This document shows, piece by piece, positions 9,238 to 15,518 of a DNA stretch of 36,961 nt. The stretch is taken from assembly GCA_030152565.1 (NCBI GenBank), contig JASLJE010000015.1:1-36961 (forward strand), read 5' to 3'. The translations under genes and the position numbers were made by a program. A model generated the notes under the pieces. That model made no database searches. It was not told the origin of the DNA and saw only the letters and a list, made by a program, of their open reading frames with translations. Origin of the DNA: Peptoniphilaceae bacterium (lineage in GTDB: Bacteria > Bacillota > Clostridia > Tissierellales > Peptoniphilaceae). Within the stretch, counting starts at the first letter, position 1; each line of letters starts with the position of its first letter.

Positions 9238-10502
9238 TACATCTCCTTTATTGGGTACTTGCCATTAAAGCAATGGGTACAAATTCCTATATTTGATAAA
9301 TTCTTTTGTAGACCATCTATACTTAAAAAGTATAAACTGTCTGCCTTGATCTCTTTTCTTATTTCTTCCACATCCATATCTCTAGCTATTAGTTTACTGC
9401 CAGCAGGCATATCTAGGGATAGGTTACAATAGTTGATAACTCTAGGGGCAGATATTCTAACGTGAACTTCTTTGGCTCCAGCATTTTTAAGCATTTGAAC
9501 AGTTCTTTTTATGGTTACTCCCTTGATAATACTGTCATCTACCAAGATTACCCTCTTGCCATCTAGGATTTCCCTAATAGGGTTTAGCTTAATATAGACA
9601 TCTTTTTCCCTTTGGGAGTCCTTAGGATTTATAAAGGTCCTTCCTATATATCTATTTTTAATGATTCCATCCTTATAGGGAATCTTTGAGGCTTCTGCAT
9701 AGCCTATGGCAGCTGTAAGTCCTGAATCAGGTGCCCCAATAACAATGTCTGCCTCAGTTGGTTTTTCCTCATAAAGGGTCTTACCTAGGTTATTTCTAAG
9801 CTTGTAGATTGACTTGTCCATCATATAAGAGTCTGGCCTTGATATATAAATATATTCAAAGGCGCAGGTCTTGTGCTCAGGATGGCCATAGTAAAAACTT
9901 CTCAAGGTGTTTTTTTCATAAATCAATATCTCACCTGGGTTTATCTCTCTTATGGCTGAAGCTGAAAGAGAGTCTAGGGCACAGGTTTCTGAGGCTATAA
10001 TAATCTTATCTCTCTCATTAGATATATGAAGAGGCTTTAACCCCCACCTGTCCCTAATAGCTATTATCTTTTCTCGGTCCATATAGATAATACTAAAGGC
10101 TCCCTTAAGACTATCTATATATAGGGCTAAATCCTGGTCTTCTCCCTTTAACTTATCCAAAAGTTGGTCCAGGGAAAAATCTTCATTTAAGATATTTCCA
10201 TCTATGGCTATCAAACTGCCCCTTTTCTTATCATAGTAGGGCATGCTGGTAGTTTCCTTTTCATATTTTTCATAAAGGCCATACTTTACATGGCCCATAC
10301 CCCTTCTTCCCTCTTGGTCAAAAATTTCATTTTGGTCTAAAACATCCTTTATTTGACCCTGGCCACTTTTAAGATAAAGTCCGTCATTGACTATGGCCAA
10401 ACCCGCCTCTAACTGCCCCCTGTGTTGTAGGGCATATAGGCCGTAAAGTAGATACTTATTTATATTTTCCTTATCACTTGCTACTGCAATTATTCCACTC
10501 AT
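9237..10502 (-). CDS. purF: Amidophosphoribosyltransferase with a degenerate glutaminase domain
   Basis: PurF makes phosphoribosylamine from PRPP. The C-terminal phosphoribosyltransferase half looks intact: the PRPP loop VILVDDSIIKGVT (about residues 318-330), EYIYISRPDS, GAPDSGLTAAIGYAE and IKNRYIGRTFI. The four cysteines that bind the 4Fe-4S cluster in Bacillus-type PurF are kept (C213, C359, C408, C411). The N-terminal Ntn glutaminase half is not intact. The nucleophile expected after Met is Ser2, the glutamine-binding Arg of GHVRYAT is Lys73 (GHVKYGL), the oxyanion Asn of HNG is Asp101 (IDG), and the SSDTEV segment is missing or shortened. An in-frame TGA lies two codons before the ATG, so no hidden propeptide with Cys exists. 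At 421 aa it is shorter than the usual 460-500. It probably uses free ammonia or a partner glutaminase. Confidence 0.93.
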   Translation of the reverse strand: MSGIIAVASDKENINKYLLYGLYALQHRGQLEAGLAIVNDGLYLKSGQGQIKDVLDQNEIFDQEGRRGMGHVKYGLYEKYEKETTSMPYYDKKRGSLIAIDGNILNEDFSLDQLLDKLKGEDQDLALYIDSLKGAFSIIYMDREKIIAIRDRWGLKPLHISNERDKIIIASETCALDSLSASAIREINPGEILIYEKNTLRSFYYGHPEHKTCAFEYIYISRPDSYMMDKSIYKLRNNLGKTLYEEKPTEADIVIGAPDSGLTAAIGYAEASKIPYKDGIIKNRYIGRTFINPKDSQREKDVYIKLNPIREILDGKRVILVDDSIIKGVTIKRTVQMLKNAGAKEVHVRISAPRVINYCNLSLDMPAGSKLIARDMDVEEIRKEIKADSLYFLSIDGLQKNLSNIGICTHCFNGKYPIKEM

Positions 10503-10509
10503 TTTTCAC

Positions 10510-10983
10510 CTATAATTCTTCGTTTTGTTTTCTAACCTTATCTAGCATTTCCCTCTTATGTTCTCCTAGTTTTTCTTTTAAACTAGGATCTGCCAGGGCT
10601 AGAATTTGGGCTGATAAAATTGCTGCATTTGAACATCCATCCAGGGCAACTGTAGCCACTGGAACTCCTGAAGGCATTTGAACTATGGATAAAAGAGCAT
10701 CCATACCGGCTGTTGCCTTGGAAGAAATAGGAACTCCTATTACAGGCAGGCTGGTCATGCCGGCTATAACTCCTGGCAGGTGGGCAGCCTTTCCTGCTAT
10801 GGCTATACAAACTCCCACCTTTCTTTCGTCAAAACCTTCCACATAGTCTATTAAATCATTTAAGGCCCTGTGGGCTGATATTACTCTAACCTCATAGTCC
10901 ATACCAAACTTTTCCAAGGTCTCTATGGCCGCCTTGGCCTTGTCATAATCTGAAATACTTCCCATAATAATTGATACTTTCAT
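10510..10983 (-). CDS. purE: 5-(carboxyamino)imidazole ribonucleotide mutase / AIR carboxylase
   Basis: PurE supplies CAIR for SAICAR synthesis. MGSISD (residues 7-12), SAHR (36-39), AAHLPGVIAG, LPVIGVP and SIVQMPSGVPVATVA are typical of class I enzymes. Two deviations are visible: SAHRAL in place of SAHRTP, and AIAGKAAHLPG in place of the glycine-rich AGAGGAAHLPG. No purK is found in the window. Class I PurE normally takes N5-CAIR made by PurK, so either purK is elsewhere or this enzyme carboxylates AIR directly. The gene lies 7 bases before purF and 8 bases after purL. Confidence 0.93.
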   Translation of the reverse strand: MKVSIIMGSISDYDKAKAAIETLEKFGMDYEVRVISAHRALNDLIDYVEGFDERKVGVCIAIAGKAAHLPGVIAGMTSLPVIGVPISSKATAGMDALLSIVQMPSGVPVATVALDGCSNAAILSAQILALADPSLKEKLGEHKREMLDKVRKQNEEL

Positions 10984-10991
10984 ACTTCCCC

Positions 10992-13900
10992 CTATTTTGT
11001 TTTTCTACTTAATATTTCAAAAGGATTAAATACTCCTTTTAGTCTTATGTTTTTATAGCAATCTTCATCCATCCTATCTACTAGGGAATGAACTCCAAAT
11101 ACCTTGCCGTCCTTGCTGGCTATAGAATCTATTTCACAAGATCCAGCCAAGCTGTTTTTGGTCTTTATTGATATAATATCTACCTGGTCTTCTAGACTTT
11201 CTCTATCAGAACAAATAAGTCTAATATTTCTACCACTTATAGGTGCTGTATAAAATCTATTTTCTTCATCTGTAAAGTAACTATCTCTTAAAACTAAACC
11301 ATCTATAAAGTCTGACCTATATTGGCCTGCCAGGTTCTCTACAAAATATAGCTTTTCAGCTATTGGTCCAAATAAGCCCAGGTCTAAAAGACAGGAGAAA
11401 CCAGCACCTATACCCACTATAAAGCCATCTCTTTCTCTCAAATCTTCCAAGGCCTTATATATTTTTTCTTCTGATAAAACCTTGGTTAGGGCTCCCCCTA
11501 TATTTTTTATAGTAGATCCATAGTAGTCACCATGGGCTAGACCTACCAGGTCTGCTCTTCTAATTTTTTCTTCTAGGTCATCCAAACTATCCTTGTACTC
11601 CCCATGGCTATTGGTTTTTATTACAAATTCTTCTACTTCAAAGCCTGCAGCTTCCAACTGTCCTGCCAGGTCCTCTTCCCCTACAGATCCTTCTAGGATA
11701 GGAAGAAGAGCTTTTTTCTTTTCCAACTTGATTTTTCTTAAGTCTTTTTTCTTAAAGCTATAACCAGCTTCCAGGTCTTTCTTGTCTTCTGGATAAATTT
11801 CTTCTAAGGCCAAATCCTTGGTCTCACCTATTAGAACAAATTCTTTTTCTAAAAGGTCCTTGTCTTCCCTCTTAATTTCAAAGACAATCATTCCTGGACA
11901 GTAGGATTCATCCCACTTGTCATAGAGTTTATAGCCTAGGCCATTTCCTCTAGCCATCTCATCCAAGGTAGCCCTTAATCCTGTTTTCTTTATGGTTGAT
12001 GCTGCCCTAATAATTTTTTTATCAAGGGCCTTTTCATAGGCTGCTATAGACTTTTTGTAACTATCCACATCTACTAATTGGTCTTCTACTGAAATATTAG
12101 TCATGTAAATCAAGGAGTCCTCAGACTTAAATTCCCTGGATACCAACCTGTCCAAGCTAGTGTGGGAAACAGCAAAAGATACCAGACTAGGAGGTACGTC
12201 TATTTCATTAAAACTACCACTCATAGAGTCCTTGCCTCCTATGGCAGCCAGGTCTAATTCATCCATGGCTCTAAAGGCACCTAACATAGCTGAAAATACC
12301 GTTCCAAACCTATCTTTTTGGTTTCTTGTATTAGGAAAATACTCTTGTAGTGATAATCTTATATCTTCCAACTTGGATCCCATGGCAACAGTTCTTGTAA
12401 CAGAGTCATAAATGGCAAGATAGGCTGCCATAAATGGAGATTTTCTCGAGATTTCTGGGAAATATCCATGACACATTAAGGAAACTGCATCTGTATTTCT
12501 CACAGGAAACTTAGCTGCCATACCCAACTGTCTTGTCTCCATGTTTTTTCCGCCATATTCTACTAAAACTGTATTAGTTCCCTTAGTACTGTCAAAGTTT
12601 TTAGATAGGTTGGTTCTTGGGTCATACTTATAGGCTGGAAGGATTTTATCATAAGCTATTTGGTCAACTTCCTTAACTAGGACATCAGTTTTCTTTTCAG
12701 CTCCATTCGAATCTAAAAAGTCTCTGGCTATATCTACTATTGTTCTACCATTGTGTTTCATTACCAATCTATTGGTTGAATTTACCTTGGCTACTTCAGC
12801 ATAAAGTAGATTTTCTTCCTTGGCATAGGCTATAAATTCGTCCCTATCCTTAGGGTCTATTACTACTGCCATTCTCTCTTGGGACTCTGATAGGGCTATT
12901 TCATATCCATTAAGACCTTGGTATTTTAGAAATACTTGGTTTAAGTCTATTTCTAATCCATCAGCCAACTCTCCAATGGCTACTGACACCCCACCAGCTC
13001 CAAAGTCATTACTTTTTTTAATCATCTTCTTAGCTTTTGGATTGTCAAAAAGTCTCATTATTTTCTTTTCTTCATAAGGATTTCCCCTTTGGACTTCTGC
13101 CCCAACCTTCTTTAAGGATTCCTTAGTTTGAACTGATGATGAACCTACTGCAGCTCCTAGACCATCCCTACCAGTTCTAGCTCCAAGTAGAATTATTAAA
13201 TCCCCTTCCACAGGTTCTAGTCTGGTAACCTCATCCTTCTTACTTGCTGCCACCAAGGCTCCAAGCTCCATTCTTTTGGCCTTAAAGCCATCATCATAGT
13301 ATTCCCTGGCATAGCCTGCTGGTATGCCTATTTGATTGGCATAGTCAGAAAAACCCTTTAGGGCATCTTGACCAATCTTTCTTTGGGAAAGTTTAGTGTC
13401 CATAGTTTCGTCATAGCCTTCTAAGACATCACCTGACCCAGTTATACGCATGGATTGAAAAACCTTGGCCCTGCCAGAAAGAGGATCTCTTATAGCCCCT
13501 CCCATACAAGTATGGGCTCCACCATAAGGTTCTATTTCTGTTGGATGGTTGTGGGTTTCATTTTTAAACATATGAAGCCATCTTTCAGTTTTTCCATCTA
13601 CTTCTATATCTATTTCTACAGAACAAGCATTTACCTCATTACTTTTTTCTATATTGGTAAGCTTATTTTCCTTTACTAGTTTTTTCATATTTATGGTAGC
13701 CAAGTCCATCAGGCTCATAGGCTTTTTCTTGTCAGTATAAACAAGGTCTCTTATCTTTTCATATCTGGCAAAACTTTCTTCTAAAAGATTAGAATTTGGT
13801 CCTTCCTCTATTTCAATCTTGTCTAACTGGGTGGAAAATGTGGTGTGCCTACAGTGGTCTGACCAATATGTATCGATCATTTTTAATTCAACAAGGTTAG

Positions 13901-14471
13901 GGTTTCTTCCCTCTTTTTGAAAATATTCTTGTAGAAAAATTATGTCATCTAAGTCCATGGCAAGTTCTTCAGTCATGGCTAGGAGCTTTTCTCTATCAAA
14001 GTCATTAAAACCAGCCACTTCCTCTTCTTCCTTCAAGTCTGATTTACCATAGGAAAAGTCTATTTGGTCAACCTCTTCTTCTACCACATCATTTATTAAG
14101 TAGGTCCTAATCTTTTTTAAGTCCTTTTCACTTAGGCCTGTAAATTTATAGCCCTTGGTATAAATAACTTCATTATCTAAACCTAGAATGTTTTGAACAA
14201 ACCTATTAGTCTGGTCTTCTATTTGATTGTATTGGCCCCTGTGATCCATAATTTCTAAGGATAGACTAGACTTATCAAAATCCTCTACTAAGCTTCCTGT
14301 TCTTAGGTCAAAAATTTCTTGGCCTATCTTTTCCTTGTCTTTTTTATTTTTTAAATAGTAGATATGAAATATTTCTAAACTGTCAAAACTTACTTTTACA
14401 AAATTCCTAAGCTCTTTTTCTAAAAAAGCCTTGCTTCCATCATATTGGTCAAATTTTTTATATACTAACAT
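10992..14471 (-). CDS. purL: Single-chain FGAM synthase with a degenerate C-terminal glutaminase domain
   Basis: PurL converts FGAR to FGAM with ATP and ammonia, the latter normally released from glutamine by its own C-terminal domain. The synthetase part is well kept: DTYWSDHCRHTTF, KNETHNHPTEIEPYGGA, GGAIRDPLSGRAKV, NDFGAGGVSVAIGELADG and AAIGGKDSMSGSF. The layout fits the large clade II enzymes of clostridia, but at 1159 aa it is short. In the glutaminase domain the nucleophile elbow expected as GICNGFQ reads GIGAGFS, putting Gly1022 in place of the catalytic Cys. The HGEGR strand reads PISGRNI, and the final His-x-Glu reads HSLVD. An ATG at 14486 adds five residues, but AGGAGAGGAA sits directly before the ATG at 14471, so that start is chosen. 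A terminator hairpin lies just upstream of the Shine-Dalgarno. Confidence 0.93.
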   Translation of the reverse strand: MLVYKKFDQYDGSKAFLEKELRNFVKVSFDSLEIFHIYYLKNKKDKEKIGQEIFDLRTGSLVEDFDKSSLSLEIMDHRGQYNQIEDQTNRFVQNILGLDNEVIYTKGYKFTGLSEKDLKKIRTYLINDVVEEEVDQIDFSYGKSDLKEEEEVAGFNDFDREKLLAMTEELAMDLDDIIFLQEYFQKEGRNPNLVELKMIDTYWSDHCRHTTFSTQLDKIEIEEGPNSNLLEESFARYEKIRDLVYTDKKKPMSLMDLATINMKKLVKENKLTNIEKSNEVNACSVEIDIEVDGKTERWLHMFKNETHNHPTEIEPYGGAHTCMGGAIRDPLSGRAKVFQSMRITGSGDVLEGYDETMDTKLSQRKIGQDALKGFSDYANQIGIPAGYAREYYDDGFKAKRMELGALVAASKKDEVTRLEPVEGDLIILLGARTGRDGLGAAVGSSSVQTKESLKKVGAEVQRGNPYEEKKIMRLFDNPKAKKMIKKSNDFGAGGVSVAIGELADGLEIDLNQVFLKYQGLNGYEIALSESQERMAVVIDPKDRDEFIAYAKEENLLYAEVAKVNSTNRLVMKHNGRTIVDIARDFLDSNGAEKKTDVLVKEVDQIAYDKILPAYKYDPRTNLSKNFDSTKGTNTVLVEYGGKNMETRQLGMAAKFPVRNTDAVSLMCHGYFPEISRKSPFMAAYLAIYDSVTRTVAMGSKLEDIRLSLQEYFPNTRNQKDRFGTVFSAMLGAFRAMDELDLAAIGGKDSMSGSFNEIDVPPSLVSFAVSHTSLDRLVSREFKSEDSLIYMTNISVEDQLVDVDSYKKSIAAYEKALDKKIIRAASTIKKTGLRATLDEMARGNGLGYKLYDKWDESYCPGMIVFEIKREDKDLLEKEFVLIGETKDLALEEIYPEDKKDLEAGYSFKKKDLRKIKLEKKKALLPILEGSVGEEDLAGQLEAAGFEVEEFVIKTNSHGEYKDSLDDLEEKIRRADLVGLAHGDYYGSTIKNIGGALTKVLSEEKIYKALEDLRERDGFIVGIGAGFSCLLDLGLFGPIAEKLYFVENLAGQYRSDFIDGLVLRDSYFTDEENRFYTAPISGRNIRLICSDRESLEDQVDIISIKTKNSLAGSCEIDSIASKDGKVFGVHSLVDRMDEDCYKNIRLKGVFNPFEILSRKTK

Positions 14472-14487
14472 TTCCTCTCCTCGCATT

Positions 14488-14514
14488 AAAAAAAGATCCC
14501 AGCCAGGATCTTTT
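14488..14514 (-). terminator. Intra-operon intrinsic terminator between purC and purL
   Basis: AAAAGATCC (14491-14499) pairs with GGATCTTTT (14506-14514) across a six-base loop; on the minus strand the stem runs into TTTTTTT (14494-14488). This has all the marks of a strong Rho-independent terminator, 12 bases after the purC stop and 17 bases before the purL start. No promoter is apparent between the hairpin and purL, so it probably gives partial termination and lowers purL and downstream genes relative to purC. Confidence 0.8.
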
Positions 14515-14526
14515 AAAAGTACTGGC

Positions 14527-15207
14527 CTAAGCTAAAATTAATTTTGATAAATCTATGGGCTCAAGTTGTTTAGAATCTTTAAATGCCCTCATATTACCTG
14601 CGGCGATTTCGTCCATCAGTAATATGTTGCCATTTTCATCTCTACCAAACTCAAGTTTAATATCTATCAAATCAATATTCTTAGCTGCTAGTACATCAGT
14701 TATTAAATTGGATATTTCTATAGTGTCATTTACCAGTTTTTCATATTCTTTCTCATCAAGAATACCAAAACTTATCAGTGCTTCTCTAGTTATTAAAGGG
14801 TCATTTCTCTCGTCGTCTTTTAAAGTGAATTCCACATAGTCTTTTAAAGGCATCATTGGCTTTGCATACAGGCCATATCTCTTAACAAAAGAACCATAAG
14901 CATAGTTTCTAAAAATTACTTCTAAGCCCTTGCCAAATGGCTTACAATTTACAACCTCCATCTCATTTTTAGCTTCATCCAAACTAACAAAATGAGTTTT
15001 TATATTATTTTTTTCGATTATATCAAAAAAATACTTGGTTACTAAAAGGTTATAGTAGCCCATTTGATCTATTTTTAAAGATACTTGGTTGGCACCAGGA
15101 TTAAATACTCCATTTTCCCCTGTTGCATCGTCTTTAAACTTAAGTAACACATTGCCATTTTCTAGTCCATATACGTCTTTTGTCTTACCCTTATAAATTA
15201 AATTCAT
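14527..15207 (-). CDS. purC: Phosphoribosylaminoimidazole-succinocarboxamide synthase (SAICAR synthetase)
   Basis: PurC ligates aspartate to CAIR with ATP. IYKGKTKDVY at the N-terminus is the glycine-rich nucleotide loop; FRNYAYGSFVKRYG, LIDIKLEFGRDENG and LMDEIAAGNMR are the family signatures for substrate and metal binding. At 226 aa it is slightly shorter than the usual 235-240 but appears complete. It is the first gene behind the PRPP riboswitch, and AAAGGAG precedes its ATG. A terminator separates it from purL. PurB, which acts next, is not in the window. Confidence 0.95.
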   Translation of the reverse strand: MNLIYKGKTKDVYGLENGNVLLKFKDDATGENGVFNPGANQVSLKIDQMGYYNLLVTKYFFDIIEKNNIKTHFVSLDEAKNEMEVVNCKPFGKGLEVIFRNYAYGSFVKRYGLYAKPMMPLKDYVEFTLKDDERNDPLITREALISFGILDEKEYEKLVNDTIEISNLITDVLAAKNIDLIDIKLEFGRDENGNILLMDEIAAGNMRAFKDSKQLEPIDLSKLILA

Positions 15208-15220
15208 TTTTTCTCCTTTA

Positions 15221-15271
15221 AAATAAAATAAGCTCAGAAAGATAGGCGGTGAAACCTACCCTTCTGGGCTT
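15221..15271 (-). terminator. Riboswitch-controlled terminator in the purC leader
   Basis: On the minus strand a 17-position stem (AAGCCCAGAAGGGTAGG at 15271-15255 with CCTATCTTTCTGAGCTT ending at 15230, one C-A mismatch and two G-T pairs) is followed by ATTTTATTT. Its 5' arm is the 3' portion of the aptamer core, so aptamer folding and terminator folding exclude each other. This predicts that ligand binding turns transcription on. Confidence 0.85.
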
Positions 15272-15344
15272 TTATCCCTTAGGTGTACTACTATTTCTAG
15301 TATTATATCGCTTGGTCCCTGAACTTGTCCGGATCCCTAGATAT
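15255..15344 (-). promoter_or_regulatory. PRPP riboswitch (ykkC class, subtype 2b) controlling the purine operon
   Basis: The purC leader contains, in order on the minus strand, ATCTAGGGATCCGGAC, a GGGACCAAGCGA segment, and TACACCTAAGGGATA followed by AAGCCCAGAAGGGTAGG. These match the conserved blocks of ykkC-family RNAs, and the AAGCCCAG/GGGTAGG ending is characteristic of the PRPP-sensing subtype known from clostridial purine operons. PRPP builds up when purines are short, so an ON switch upstream of purC makes sense. The guanidine-I and ppGpp subtypes are less likely from the gene context. The call rests on remembered consensus, not on a covariance-model search. Confidence 0.82.
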
Positions 15345-15378
15345 CTTTCACTCAATTATATTGAGATCTCACAATTCA

Positions 15379-15406
15379 ATAATACTATATATTTAATATT
15401 TGTCAA
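15379..15406 (-). promoter_or_regulatory. Sigma-A promoter of the purine operon
   Basis: On the minus strand a perfect TTGACA (15406-15401) and TATTAT (15384-15379) are 16 bases apart. Transcription would start near 15372, giving a leader of about 165 bases that contains small palindromes (TGAGATCTCA; CTCAAT/ATTGAG) followed by the PRPP aptamer and terminator. The whole 311-base gap between purC and the SH3b gene is therefore accounted for by this promoter, the riboswitch and the opposing promoter region near 15460-15490. Confidence 0.85.
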
Positions 15407-15461
15407 ATATTAATATTTATTCTTATTCTTCCCACTTATCTTAATATTTTTTATCATTAAT

Positions 15462-15490
15462 TTATTATTATGCCTTTTCTGTATTATAAT
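15462..15490 (+). promoter_or_regulatory. Possible promoter for the SH3b/NlpC gene
   Basis: TATAAT at 15485-15490 has TTATTA 17 bases upstream (15462-15467). The -10 is perfect but the -35 is weak and the region is very A/T-rich. It is well placed, 28 bases before the start codon, with AGGAGG in between. Confidence 0.45.
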
Positions 15491-15518
15491 AATCTTATAA
15501 ATTTATTAGGAGGATGTA

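Noticed and set aside
10510..10983. PurE as a class II (Treponema-type) AIR carboxylase
   Set aside because: SAHR, AAHLPG and SIVQMPSGVPVATVA are class I signatures; only the missing purK points the other way.
13455..13679. Plus-strand open frame inside purL
   Set aside because: The opposite strand encodes conserved PurL motifs there, so this is a shadow.
14472..14486. An upstream ATG start for purL at 14486
   Set aside because: The bases between the two ATGs contain AGGAGAGG, which serves as the ribosome binding site for the ATG at 14471.
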